64,000 nt of DNA from Parietaria judaica (GCA_954871525.1 OX940868.1:19153056-19217055), one strand, 5' to 3'. Counted from the stretch's first letter, positions 22,681-33,490 are shown. Notes: generated by a model not told the origin, from the sequence alone. Numbers and translations are program-made.

Positions 22681-25600
22681 AAATCGTTTGTTGGAACGTC
22701 CGGGGATTATGCAATCTTCGGGCGATGCCCCGCTTACGGAGGCTTATCCGTGAGCGGAAACCGGACCTTCTCTTTTTGTCGGAAACGAAACTTAGGGGAG
22801 GAAGGGTGGACGGTTTGAAATGGAAGTTAGGGTACACCAATGGTTTTGGAGTTCATGCTAATGGGAGGAGTGGCGGACTGCACCTCCTTTGGAATGATAA
22901 CGTTGAGGTCACCATTCGTAGCTTCGGTAAAGGCCACATTGACACAATGGTCAAAGACGAACAAGGAAGGGAGGCAAGATTTACCGGTTTCTATGGCGAG
23001 CCGAACGAGGCTCTTCGTGCTCACTCTTGGGAATTGTTAAGACGTCTTCACAACGGTGATGAGAGCCCGTGGATTTGTGCCGGAGACTTCAACGAAGTCT
23101 TATATGATTTCGAATATGTTAGTTATACGCGGCGCCTAAGGCCCCAGATGCCAAAGTTTGGAGAGGCTCTTGAGGAATGTGGGCTTATTGATCTCGGGTT
23201 TAGAGGGGAGATGTGCACTTGGAGCAATATGCAAAAGGGGACGCATAATGTGCAATGTAGACTTGACCGAGCTTGCGCTAATATGGCTTGGAAGAGAAGA
23301 TTCCCAAAGTATAGTGTGGAGACGTTGGATTTTTGGGGCTCGGACCATCGCGTCCTCTTCTTAGATACTTCGGTTTGCCCACCGATGATTCGGGGCTCGG
23401 GGATATCGAAAAAGAGATGGGCATTCGAACCGGGATGGATTATGAACGAAGAGTGTGCCGAGGTTGTGCGGGAAGCGTGGTTAGCGGGAATCGGAAGGAG
23501 ATCGGGGAGCACCGTCTCATGTGGTCTTGCCAAGTGTAAGGGGGCTCTCCGTGATTGGGCTTGCAAGTCCCTTGGGCATCGGGAAAGAAGGATTAAGGAA
23601 TTGACGGTCACTCTAGAACGTGTCAATCGGGACGAACTCGTGGCGGTCTCTAGGGAAGAAGCAAAAAGGGTGGGATCCGAACTCGAATCCCTTCTTTTAG
23701 TGGAGGAATACTATTGGAAGCAAAGAGCTCGGGCGGATTGGCTAAAAGGGGGCGACAAGAACTCGGCTTATTTCCATGCAAGGGTAGGGAGGAGAAAGAC
23801 CCAAAATTGTATTCGCGGTATTTATAATGAGGCCGGTTCGTGGGTCACGGAAGAGCGGGAAGTCCGGGAGGTGTTCGAAAGATACTTTTGTGACATCTTC
23901 ACTTCGAATGGGGCCTCCGAAGAGGATTTCGACACAATCACCCATGAGGACGTCCGCTCGATCCCGGAATGGCAACAACATCTCACTGAGGAGGCCTTTG
24001 TCGAAGATGATGTGGACAAGGCTCTCTTTTCCATGGGCCCTCGCAAGGCTCCGGGACCCGACGGCTTCCACGCCCTCTTCTTTCAAAAATTTTGGGAGAC
24101 TCTCGGACCGATGGTGAGAAAAGAATGCTTGGACATCTTAAACGGGAAAGCTAGTGCACGATCTTGGAATGCCACAAACATCGTGCTCATCCCCAAAGTG
24201 AAGAACCCCACGAAGGTTAAGGATTTCCGACCGATTAGCCTTTGCAATGTTGTTCTTAAGATTGTCACCAAGGCGATGGCGAATCGGATCAAAGGAGCGC
24301 TATCCACCGTCATCTCCGAAGCGCAAAGCGCCTTTGTTCCGGGGCGCCTCATCACGGATAACGCCGTTATTGCTTTTGAACTCCTACACTCTTTGAAGCG
24401 TAAGACGAAGCGGAAGAAAGGGCACCTTGCTCTTAAACTTGATATGAGCAAGGCATATGATAGAGTCGAGTGGGGTTTTATCGGTGCTATGTTGAGGCGG
24501 ATGGGTTTTGGGCCGAGAGTCGTCGAGGTTGTCCGAGATTGCATCTCCACTCCGACTTACTCCGTGGTCATCAATGGGAGAACCGGGAGCACGTTTTCGC
24601 CGGCAAGGGGCCTCCGACAAGGATGTCCGCTCTCGCCGTATCTCTTCCTTGCTTGTGCGGAGGGGCTCTCCGCCCTTATTCGTGGTCAAGAAAGGTTAGG
24701 TCTCCTGCGGGGTTTTGAGTGCCGTTACGGGGCTCCAAAGGTTTCACACCTTCTCTTCGCGGATGATTGTATTGTCTTTTGCGAAGCCCACGACGATTGT
24801 TGCAATGCAATTACTTCCGCTCTAGCGACCTATGAGAAAGGCTCCGGCCAAGTGGTTAACTCGGATAAGTCTATGCTTTGCTGCTCGAGCAATCTTCGGG
24901 AGGAGGAGATAAGCCGTTTTGCTAGTACTTTTCATATGCCCGTTGTAGAAAGCCTTGACTCGTACCTCGGGCTTCCGACACACGTTGGGAGGCAAAAAGT
25001 AGCTATGTTTCGCAACATAACAAACCGTGTTAGCAAGCTCCTACGGGCGTGGAAAGCTAATCTCTTCTCGGCCGGGGGAAGGGAGGTCCTCGTGAAAGCG
25101 GTGATTCAAGCCATCCCGACTTATATGATGAGTCTCTTCCGACTCCCGACAACTATCATCGATGAGCTTCATCGGCTTATTGCCCGGTTTTGGTGGGGCG
25201 GCACGGAAGACAAACGGAAGATACATTGGAAACGTTGGGAGATTCTTGCAAAACCGAAGGCGGAGGGGGGTCTCGGTTTTAAGGATCTTGGCGTTTTTAA
25301 CCGCGCTCTTGTGGGACGGCTTACCTGGCGCATTCTTCAATACCCGGAGTGCTTGATGGCTAGAGTCCTAAAGGCGAAGTATTTCCCGAACACCTCGATC
25401 CTTGACTTCGAAAGTAAGGCACACTCTTCGTTCCTTTGTAAGAGTCTTTGTTGGGGGCGCGATTTAGTCCGACGGGGTATTCGGTGGCAAATAGGGAATG
25501 GCAATCTTAGGGCCTTCTCGCAACCTTGGATTCCGAGAGCGGGGGCCTTCGTCGTGACTACCGAGGAACCCGATGATGGCTACCCATGGAGAGTGGCGGA

Positions 25601-26795
25601 TTTTATCAAGGAAGGTCGGTGGGATAAGGATTTGATCCGGAGTGTGTTGAACCCGTTTGATGCCGAAGCGATTACCAAGATTCCCTTGGGTGATGTAGAA
25701 CAAAAAGACCGGTTGGTTTGGCATTTCGAGGAGGCTGGAAACTACACGGTTCGGTCGGGTTACCGCCTCGCGAGAACGGCTTCTAAGGAAGGTCCATCAT
25801 GCTCGTCTTCTCAAGAGCCGAGATGGTGGAAGACATTGTGGAGTCTCCAAATTCCGCCAAAAGTCAAACACTTAGTTTGGAGAACATGGTTTGAAGCCCT
25901 CCCGACGTTTGGTGCGCTTCGAGGACGCGGTTTGGATTGCTTGCCTTTTTGTAAATTGTGCGGGGCGCTTCCGGAGGACGGCCTCCACGCGATTTGGGGT
26001 TGTGAGAGAGCACAAGCAATATGGAGAAGCTCCACGATCCAAAGATGGGCCGAGAAGACCGGAATGATTCCGTTTAAAGATCTTTGCCTCCGCGCGATGA
26101 ATAACCTTTCGGTGCCAAACTTGGAGCTTTTTTGCGGGTTAGTTTGGGCGGCATGGGCGGACCGTAACGTTAGACTCTTTGAAAATCTATCCAAACGTCC
26201 GGAGGTGTGGATCGACGAGGTAGCGGGGTGGTTCACAAGCTTTCAAAAAGCTAACCGAAGCACGGATGAACGTCCGGTGGTCGGTTCCTCGAAGAGGCAA
26301 GCGAGATGGGCCGGGGCGGCGAATGGAGGGCTTACCCTCAACGTTGATGCGGCTTGGAAGGGCATAGACGGAAGGGCAGCTTTGGGAGGCGTCATTAGGA
26401 ACCACCGGGGCTTGGTCCTTGGCGTCATGGCGACGGGAAGGGACGATGTGGATTCAGCACTCACGGCGGAATGCCTAGCCATCCTTTATGGGCTTCTTTT
26501 TGCCTACGAACGGGGGTGCCAAATCTCAATGGTGGAATCGGATTGTTTTCGCGCAATTCAACTCGTCAACGCACGTTCACTCAATAGCATGCAAGGGCCA
26601 ATAGTAGAGCGGATTATTTCCTTGCTTGACAAGGTAGCGCCGCACGGGAAAGTTAGGTGGATCCCTCGTTGTTGCAATGAGGTTGCTAACGCTTTAGCTA
26701 ATTTTCGCATGAACGATGTTTCTATGGACCTACGATCTTGTATTAGCCCGGTGTGGCTTGAATTGTTGGTTCAAAGGGATTTTAACTCTTGTTAA
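22677..26795 (+). CDS. LINE ORF2: endonuclease, reverse transcriptase, RNase H
   Basis: 1372 residues without interruption. Residues 1-228 are an AP-type endonuclease (KIVCWNVRGL, SETKL, CAGDFNEV, SDHR). Residues about 440-760 are the reverse transcriptase: RKAPGPDGF, FRPISLCNV, LDMSKAYDRVEW, RGLRQGCPLSPYLF and the catalytic FADD near 693. A zinc-binding zf-RVT region lies at about 1045-1130 (WSLQIPPKVKHLVWR, FCKLCG, HAIWGC). The RNase H-like domain at about 1218-1350 has NVDAAW, AECLAIL and ESDC acidic residues and the closing VANALANF. All enzymatic signatures of a plant L1 element are present, so the copy may be functional. Confidence 0.95.
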   Translation: MKIVCWNVRGLCNLRAMPRLRRLIRERKPDLLFLSETKLRGGRVDGLKWKLGYTNGFGVHANGRSGGLHLLWNDNVEVTIRSFGKGHIDTMVKDEQGREARFTGFYGEPNEALRAHSWELLRRLHNGDESPWICAGDFNEVLYDFEYVSYTRRLRPQMPKFGEALEECGLIDLGFRGEMCTWSNMQKGTHNVQCRLDRACANMAWKRRFPKYSVETLDFWGSDHRVLFLDTSVCPPMIRGSGISKKRWAFEPGWIMNEECAEVVREAWLAGIGRRSGSTVSCGLAKCKGALRDWACKSLGHRERRIKELTVTLERVNRDELVAVSREEAKRVGSELESLLLVEEYYWKQRARADWLKGGDKNSAYFHARVGRRKTQNCIRGIYNEAGSWVTEEREVREVFERYFCDIFTSNGASEEDFDTITHEDVRSIPEWQQHLTEEAFVEDDVDKALFSMGPRKAPGPDGFHALFFQKFWETLGPMVRKECLDILNGKASARSWNATNIVLIPKVKNPTKVKDFRPISLCNVVLKIVTKAMANRIKGALSTVISEAQSAFVPGRLITDNAVIAFELLHSLKRKTKRKKGHLALKLDMSKAYDRVEWGFIGAMLRRMGFGPRVVEVVRDCISTPTYSVVINGRTGSTFSPARGLRQGCPLSPYLFLACAEGLSALIRGQERLGLLRGFECRYGAPKVSHLLFADDCIVFCEAHDDCCNAITSALATYEKGSGQVVNSDKSMLCCSSNLREEEISRFASTFHMPVVESLDSYLGLPTHVGRQKVAMFRNITNRVSKLLRAWKANLFSAGGREVLVKAVIQAIPTYMMSLFRLPTTIIDELHRLIARFWWGGTEDKRKIHWKRWEILAKPKAEGGLGFKDLGVFNRALVGRLTWRILQYPECLMARVLKAKYFPNTSILDFESKAHSSFLCKSLCWGRDLVRRGIRWQIGNGNLRAFSQPWIPRAGAFVVTTEEPDDGYPWRVADFIKEGRWDKDLIRSVLNPFDAEAITKIPLGDVEQKDRLVWHFEEAGNYTVRSGYRLARTASKEGPSCSSSQEPRWWKTLWSLQIPPKVKHLVWRTWFEALPTFGALRGRGLDCLPFCKLCGALPEDGLHAIWGCERAQAIWRSSTIQRWAEKTGMIPFKDLCLRAMNNLSVPNLELFCGLVWAAWADRNVRLFENLSKRPEVWIDEVAGWFTSFQKANRSTDERPVVGSSKRQARWAGAANGGLTLNVDAAWKGIDGRAALGGVIRNHRGLVLGVMATGRDDVDSALTAECLAILYGLLFAYERGCQISMVESDCFRAIQLVNARSLNSMQGPIVERIISLLDKVAPHGKVRWIPRCCNEVANALANFRMNDVSMDLRSCISPVWLELLVQRDFNSC

Positions 26796-26840
26796 TGATA
26801 TTTGGCTCTGTTTCCTTCAAAAAAAAAATATGAAGAAAGA

Positions 26841-28221
26841 CAACTATTCTTTTATTTTATTTATTTCGCACACCTCTTTATTTAAGATTATTTTTTCACC
26901 TACTTTATAATATTGTTCATTAACAAGATGTAAATATGAAGTACATGTCATAAAATCTAGCCTAAAAGTAAACCTTCTCATGAATATCTGCTATCAATGC
27001 GGTTTTAGATAGCCTATCTTTATTCCGCCTTAATAAGAGCTTAGTCTTAGGCATTTAAGAATGTAATAAATAAATATATCATCTTTTTAATGTGATTATA
27101 AAGCTCCTATTTGATATGGACTTGCTTTGTCTCTATCATTCATTTAATCCAAGATTTTAACACATTGAATTAAATATGGAATTTCAAGTCAAAGTGGGGA
27201 TATGCCAATACAATTATAAACTAGAAATGTGTAATACTACTTTATGAGAAAATATAGTTGAACACTATATTATATGGAAGTCTGAAATTCGTATTTCGAA
27301 TTAAAAAAAAAACAATTTAGTTTCTTGTTTACTCGTGTTTCATTTTATCGGAAATGGGTCAAACCCGGACTCATATTCATACGATTGGTTGAACACTAAT
27401 TAGCATACCCATGTTTATATATTATGCCATACAAGAGCTTATTAAATACTATTTCAAAAATTATCAACTTAATAAAATACAGTGCATTTTTTTAGAAAAA
27501 TATAAAAGACAGACATTACACATTTAAAAGGATATACCTTAATTGTCGAACTTTATCTCTAGCAAGATGCCATTATTTTGGAAATTGTCCTTGCAACTAA
27601 CAAATCAAGAAACGTGAAAAGTGGTACTATATCATGATATATCACATTTCCCATGGAACTTAAACCTAAAAACATTTTGTGTTTCTCTACCTAACATAAA
27701 TAAAGATATTTAGTTTTGGGGTTGACTTATGTGCATGAACATCATGGAGCATTAAAGTTTTGGAAGGACTTGGAAAAATATATTCTTAAAATTGATGACA
27801 ATCCTCTTTAAAAAAATAACTAATTAAAAAAACATTGAAGACAATCCCATAATTTGGGGTGTGTTTAGGGTAAACGGTTGGTCATTTAGAGTGAAAATAC
27901 TCAATGGCAATGCAATAGATTAGTTATAGTTATAGACTAAACCCAATTTGACTGCAAAAAAGTAGGTAAGCTTTTTTATGCTTGTACAGTTGTACTAGTA
28001 GGTTGCTAAATATTAGTTTTCCCTTGATTTTTTTTTTTTTTATATATAGTTTTAAATTTCGTCATTAATTATAATTTTTTCTTTGAAACATGAAGGTTCA
28101 AAATTCAACAGAGATAACCTGAATCTCAAAGAAATTGACATGCAAAAAATGCATAGCAAGAAATAAAACTCATAATAATATAAATGAGTTAAAATCGAAA
28201 GCTCTCTTGTACCGATAATAT
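26841..28221. other. Intergenic, AT-rich, no gene seen
   Basis: No supported ORF, RNA gene or bounded element. Poly-T and poly-A runs are frequent. The sequence gives no further handle. Confidence 0.5.
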
Positions 28222-28229
28222 TATCATCT

Positions 28230-29051
28230 AGGGGTGAAAATTTTGTACTTGGTTCCTGGTTTTGTCCCGGTTCTGGTCTCGGTACCGGGCCGTTTTTGGC
28301 AAAACATCAGTTTTTTCTTTTTAGTATAACCTAAAAAAAGGGACGTCACGGTTCTGGTTTGAAAAACCAAACCAATTCAAAATTCAAAATTCCCGGCTTT
28401 CTTGTCCCGGTTCCGGTTTTATGTCGTTTTGTTATAAGTTTGTCGTTTTTTAGCATGTCATTTCTTATAAGTCGTTTACTATTATGTTTTAATCCATTAT
28501 TTTATTTTTTTCACCCCATTATTTTAACATGTCATTTATTTTCAGCCATCACACGGTATTTTATTTAACATGTCATTTCTTATATGTCGTAATAATTTGT
28601 TTGTACTCGGTATTTACTATTTAGAATTTTAGACTCGGTTTTTTGCACTGAGATTTGAATTTGGTATTGTGAAGTTTACGACGTGACCTCGGATCTTGCA
28701 TTTGTTTATTTTTTATATTGCTTTTGTACTCGGATTTGGTATTTTACGTTTTGAATTTACTCGGATTTGGTATTTTACATTTTGGATTTACTCGGATTTG
28801 GTAATTTTCATGTTTCTATCTTGGATTTTGTCCTGGATTTGTCCCGGTTTTTGTCCCGACTCTTGGTCTTAAAAAAACCGGAATTTTAATCGGTGTCCCG
28901 GTCCCGCTCCTAGTTCTGATTTAAATAAAAAACAAGGACTTTTAAGAACCAAAATTAGAACCAAAACCGGGACAAAAAACTGTGTCCCGGTTTTTCCGGG
29001 ACAGGAACAAAAAATAATCAAATTCCCGGTTCTCGGTTCTGGTTTCAGCCC
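28230..29051. mobile_element. hAT-type element with GTCGTTT array
   Basis: Ends are AGGGGTGAAAATTT and, inverted, GGGCTGAAACCAGAACC. The 8-bp flanks are TATCATCT (28222-28229) and TATCATCA (29052-29059), seven of eight identical. Subterminal cccggttc-type words occur in both arms. Internal GTCGTTT or GTCATTT words lie at 28423, 28442, 28457, 28471, 28531 and 28572. A triple of actcggatttggtattt repeats lies near 28731-28805. No transposase is coded. Confidence 0.75.
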
Positions 29052-29426
29052 TATCATCATTGATAAAATGAATAATCGAGATCATTAACTGTTTATAATA
29101 GAAATTGGTGCTATTTCTCAATTGTAAAAAATAGAATTTGTGCATAATGTGTTTCTCAAAACCACATTATGCACCAACATTTTCAATAAAATATCATTCA
29201 ATAACATAGGACGTCACATGACAACTCCTAAAGTATTTTTTTTTTTTAAGGAAAACTCCTAAAATATGGTTAATGAACCTTGAATTTTGTAGTTTGTATC
29301 AAACTTGATCAAAAGTCAGAAACCACATTTAAACGTTTCAAGTTAAAGGTTGATACGAAGTCTAGCTTTATTGTTTAAATTTAGAGTAATTGTCGTGACA
29401 ACAAATTAAAGCTTGAAGTAAGGAAA

Positions 29427-29929
29427 TAGGGGTAAACAACTGTGGAGCGGATTTTTATTTTTCTATTCTTTCCAAAATAATAGATCGAATCTCGTATTTT
29501 GGTATTTTTATATGAAAACTCAAATACCCTATTTAAAAAGATAACAATAACATTTACGGCATATCTGTAATTGGTTGTCATAATATTGGTATTTTAACTG
29601 TATTTACCACTTCAATAAATATGAAAAAAAAAACTAAATCAAAATATTAGTCAATATATTAAATATTTTCAATAACATAAGCATTAAGTAATAAAAGAAA
29701 GATAAATATAAACATGAAACTAATAAACTTAGTAAGTAATATATAACTATAAGTAGAAGACTAGAAGTTAATACATTCTACTATATAAAATATAAAATTA
29801 TATACTAAACTTATGTCATATGCGGTAATTCGGTTTATTTTATAATATCCGAATAATATATCAGTTTTTGATTTCTATTCGGTAATGGTATATACGGTTT
29901 CTGGCTTACGATTGATTTTACTTACCCAT
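29427..29929. mobile_element. Insertion in copy A, probable small transposon
   Basis: This block is missing from duplicate copy B between the gaaataagg and caagcac blocks. It starts near aggggtaaacaactg and ends near tttacttaccca, giving a short imperfect inverted repeat (GGGTAA). A cggtttatttt/tatacggtttctgg part near 29830-29905 resembles hAT subterminal sequence. Exact ends and target duplication were not resolved. Confidence 0.45.
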
Positions 29930-30142
29930 AAAAATATACCAAACAAGCACGACACTTCTCTGGCTCTGATTCTCGCCGTGGAAAATGCCCATAAAAAATT
30001 CTGACAAATATTATCTCTTTTTTTTTTTTTTTTACAGATAAATATTATATCTCTGTTCATATTTCATAGCCATATAATAAATTAATTGTTGACTGTGGTC
30101 CAATCTCTTCAATTAATAAAATACATATATTGAGGTTGAGCA

Positions 30143-30634
30143 AAGGCGGAGCTATATGGGACATAGTGTATGTCCGGGTACCACCTGACAACGTGAAAAA
30201 TATTCAAATAATAGTGTTTGAGAAAAAAAAAATTATTTATCATTATAACATTTTATGAGCCCAAATAAGAAGTTATAGAGCATTCAGCCCAACTTGCAAA
30301 ATTGTTTTTCCCAAGAGAGAGGACTTGAGTTCAACTCTTGGGCTAGTCATAGTTTTTGTTTATTTTTTCTTTTTAAGTTTTAAGTTTTTTTTTGTTTATT
30401 CCTTTTCAGCTATTAAAATATATAGATGCATTTTTATACTCGCTTATTATATTATTAAAAATATTATATTTACTATTTATTATATGGATACATTATTATA
30501 CATAAAAATATAGATAAAAAGTATATATATATAGGTTACAATATTATTATTGATTGTTGTTAATTGTATGCTTGATTTTTTTATAAAAAAATTTATAAGG
30601 CACTACCTGAATCGAAATCGTGGCTCCGCCACTT
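30143..30634. mobile_element. hAT-type MITE with confirmed empty site
   Basis: Ends are AAGGCGGAGCTATA and, inverted, AAGTGGCGGAGCCACG. A perfect 8-bp duplication GTTGAGCA lies at 30135-30142 and 30635-30642. The duplicate copy B (near 33170-33195) shows the same locus without the insert (attgagcttgactctacatt), so this is a real insertion event that postdates the duplication. The element is AT-rich and non-coding. Confidence 0.85.
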
Positions 30635-30859
30635 GTTGAGCACATTATTGTTTTTTTTTTTTCAGAATTATTGTTTGCTATTATGGTTAAGAATCAACAT
30701 CGAAACAGAAAGAGCATGAACAAGTATATATTTTTGAACCCTGTTGGTGAAGAGAAATAATAGAAGAACCCTGTTGAAATTACAAATCAAATTTTAAATG
30801 CAAAAGTAAAAAAATTACAAAACCCGAGGGCACTCTCTCTTTTTCACACTCCATCCGCG

Positions 30860-32000
30860 ATTCAGCCAATCACTTTTTTTCTTCCGAGCTCTATAGGTTC
30901 GTTCTTCGTAGCTCATTTTTGAAAATGTGGCGAAAATGCCCTCGGAATCTTCTCTTATTGTTAAATGTTTGATTATCGGTTGATTTTTCGTTCTTCGTAG
31001 ATTTTCTCTCTCTGTTACAATTTTCAAAAATGTGGCGAAAATACCCTCATAATCTCCTCTTGTTGTTTAATATTTTTTAGAAGAGTTGTTGTTTGATATT
31101 TGATTCTCGGTTGATTTTTTGCTTTTTCTTAGCTTTTCTGTCTCTGTTACAATTTTTGAAGATGTGGCGAAAATACCCTTAGAATCTTCTCTTGTTGTTT
31201 AATATTTTTTTAGAAGAGTTGTTGATTAATATTTGATTCTCAGCTGATTCTTCGTTCTTCGTAGCTTTTCTCGGTCTCTTATGATTTTCGAAGATGTGGC
31301 GAAAATATCCTTGGAATCTTCTCTTGTTGTTTATATCGGTTGATTCTTCGCTCTTCGTAGATTTTCTCTCTCAGATACGATTTTCGAAAATGTGGCGAAA
31401 AGAACCTCGGATCTTCTCTTGTTGTTTAGTACTTTTTTTAGAGGAGTTGTTGTTTAATATTTGATTCTCGGTTGATTCTTCGTTCTTCATAGCTTTTCTC
31501 TCTCTATTATGATTTTTGAAAATACCCTCGAATCTTATCTTGTTGTTTAATATTTGATTCTCGGTTGATTCTTCGTTCTTCGTAGCTTTTCTCTCTCTAT
31601 AATGATTTTTGAAAATGTGGCAAAAAATACCCTCGGAATCTTCTCTTGTTGTTTAATATTTGATTCTCGGTTAATTCTTCGTTCTCCGTTCTTCGTAGCT
31701 TTTTTCTCTCTCTATTACGATTTTAAAAAATGTGGCAAAAATACCCTCTGAATCTTCTCTTGTTGTTTAATATTTGATTCTCTGCTGATTCTTCGTAGCT
31801 TTTCTCTCTCTATTACGACTTTAAAAAATGTGGCGAAAATACCCTCGGAATCTTCTCTTGTTGTTTAATATTTGATTATCGGTTGATTCTTTGTTCTTCG
31901 TAGCTTTTCTCTTTCTGTTACGATTTTCAAAAATGTGGCGAAAATACCCTCGGAATCTTCTCTTGTAGTTTAATCTTTGATTCCCAATCGATTCTTTGCC
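30860..32000. repeat. Minisatellite of about 100-130 bp units
   Basis: About ten variable copies of a unit containing tgtggcgaaaatacc, ctcggaatcttctcttgttg, tttaatatttgattctcggt and tcttcgttcttcgtagcttt. The tgtggc core lies at 30926, 31031, 31163, 31295, 31391, 31616, 31731, 31829 and 31934. One more copy near 31513 has lost the core. Spacings of 96-132 bp reflect small indels, such as an extra ttagaagagttgttg block in some units. The array ends about 80 bases before the ATG at 32078. Confidence 0.9.
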
Positions 32001-32077
32001 GAGACAGTAGATAATGAAGCTTAATTCTTAGCTATGAAGTGCTCTGAATCTGAATCTGAATCTGAGTCTGAGCAGAT

Positions 32078-32477
32078 ATGGCAAAATCGCCGATGTCTTT
32101 CACGAGCGGCCAAGAATTCTTGGCAGAATTAGTTAAATGGGGAACGTGTTCTCAACAAAAGATTGGCGAAGAAAACAGCGATTCAAAAACGCATTCTCAA
32201 CCAAAGATTGGCGATACTCGTGACACATGCGGCTATCCGCAAGTAAGATGGTTTTATTTATGCTGTCTCGATTTTCCTTTTGTTCGTATGAAGTGCGGGA
32301 TTTGAAACACTCTCTCTGTCTTGTACAAGTCTTCAAGCAGTCGGCGACGATGAGCCCAGTTCGGAAGGCGAGAGCAGTGAAGAAGACAGTGCGGGCGGGG
32401 ACGTGGAAGGCGAGAGCAAGGAACTTTGACAATACAAGGAGGTTCGCGGGATGGTCGAGTGGATTTCTCTTCTACTA
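32078..32477 (+). CDS. Possible small two-exon gene of unknown function
   Basis: Exon 1 (32078-32239) reads MAKSPMSFTSGQEFLAELVK and continues through a repeated HSQPKIGD-like motif. It ends at CAA with a donor GTAAGA. An acceptor ttcaagcag (32332-32340) would join in frame to a basic end with KARAVKKTVRAGTWKARARN, stopping at 32475-32477, about 99 residues in all. The other frame over the same exon is strongly acidic (EGESSEEDSAGGDVEGESKE) and also open to a stop, so the true splice phase is uncertain. No family is recognised. It could be a captured gene fragment rather than a gene. Confidence 0.3.
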
Positions 32478-32640
32478 ATTCAACAAGACTTAGATATTAG
32501 AATGCCAAAGCTATCTATCTAACTACATCGATCAAGACTGTTTTATGTAATGGATTGTTGTTTCTGCCTTGTTTGGATAATCTTAAAACTATTTTAGGGA
32601 GATATTATGCGTCCAGTCGTTAATAGTTTCATCCGAGCTC

Positions 32641-32664
32641 CGCTAAATGCGCTTCTCCAAGACT
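32641..32664 (+). repeat. 24-bp match to the DUF1191 coding sequence
   Basis: cgctaaatgcgcttctccaa followed by gact is identical to 16773-16796 in the DUF1191 gene, where it codes for the region just after the signal peptide. A second, imperfect copy of its start (agctcgctaaacgcggttct) follows at 32675-32694. It may be a sliver of a captured or duplicated gene. Confidence 0.5.
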
Positions 32665-32736
32665 GCACTCGCCGAGCTCGCTAAACGCGGTTCTATTTCT
32701 TACTAGTTTCATCAAAGACTGCCCCTCCATTTCTCA

Positions 32737-33250
32737 AAACCACATTATGCACCAACATTTTTTCAATAAAATGTCATATATATAATGTAACATAGGATGT
32801 CACATTGACACCTCATAAAAATATGGTTAATGAACCTTGAATTTTGTATTCATATCAAACTTGATCAAAAAGCCACATTGAGATACTTTAAAGCTTTCAA
32901 GCTAAACGTTGATATGAAGTCTAGATTTATTGTTCAAATTTAGAGTGATTGTGACAACAAATTGAAGCTTGAAATAAGGAAAGACTAACAAGTAACAAGC
33001 ACAATGACACATCTCTTGCTCCGATTCTCGCCTTCGAAAACGCCACCGAAATTTTTACAATCTTCCATTACAAGTTTGGACCAGGTCGGATTCCACAAAT
33101 CGTTTCTCTGTTGATAGCCATAGAAGTAATATATGTTGACTGTGGACCAAACTCTTCAATGATTAAAAAAATATTGAGCTTGACTCTACATTATGTTTGC
33201 TATAAAGTTAAGAATCGCCATCATGAAAAGAAAATGTGCATGAAAAAAGA
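32737..33250. repeat. Segmental duplication, copy B (uninterrupted)
   Basis: Matches 29153-30725 block by block, roughly 85 percent by eye, without the two insertions found there. It provides the empty site for the hAT MITE at 30143-30634. The match ends near 33250, where the sequence becomes GC-richer. Confidence 0.8.
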
Positions 33251-33259
33251 TGTATGCTC

Positions 33260-33490
33260 TCTCTACGTGGAATGCCGCAGTCTATGGCCGTGGGTATTTT
33301 TCGTGGGCACGGGCAACTCATATCCGGGTTGCAGCTAGGCTGCAAACGGGCAAAATCCACCATTGCGTTTAAGGACGGGTTGCCCAACCCCATTTTTTTC
33401 TTTTTCAAATTATTTGTAATTTATAAACATACATGATTTCTTTTTGAGTGGACGGGCAACACGACCATCCATTACTGCGGGGCGAGTGCA
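33260..33490. other. Left part of a GC-richer repeat split by the copia element
   Basis: Rich in cgggc, gggcacggg and ggacgggcaa words. It continues after the copia insertion at about 39807-39900 (gggcgggtccaagcgg, ggcacggcccacccg), ending near gagagctcta. It is probably an older non-autonomous transposon, but reliable terminal repeats and a target duplication were not found. Confidence 0.4.

Larger units (their letters stand above)
20765..26840 (+). mobile_element. Full-length L1-type LINE retrotransposon with target duplication
   Basis: The element runs from about 20779 to 26828. It has a short 5' UTR, two overlapping ORFs and a 3' UTR ending in a short A-run. The 14-bp AATATGAAGAAAGA lies immediately before it (20765-20778) and just after or overlapping the A-tail (26827-26840), the expected product of target-primed reverse transcription. 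The bases between 26795 and the tail are a short 3' UTR. Both ORFs are uninterrupted and no 5' truncation is evident, so this copy is probably recent and could be competent. Its codon and base composition is GC-richer than the surroundings. Confidence 0.93.
29153..30725. repeat. Segmental duplication, copy A (with two insertions)
   Basis: From tctcaaaaccacattatgca onward this segment matches 32737-33250 in order: the taatgaaccttgaattttgt block, the gtgacaacaaatt block, the gattctcgcc block (29969), the tgttgactgtgg block (30088) and the gcatgaa block (30715). Copy A is longer because it carries a roughly 500-bp insertion near 29427-29929 and a 492-bp hAT MITE at 30143-30634, both absent from copy B. 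Confidence 0.8.

Noticed and set aside
23123..24689. Minus-strand ORFs inside LINE ORF2
   Set aside because: Shadows of a long, domain-rich coding frame.
30315..30345. tRNA-like B-box (gagttcaactcttggg)
   Set aside because: No matching A-box or cloverleaf could be built, and it lies inside a hAT MITE.
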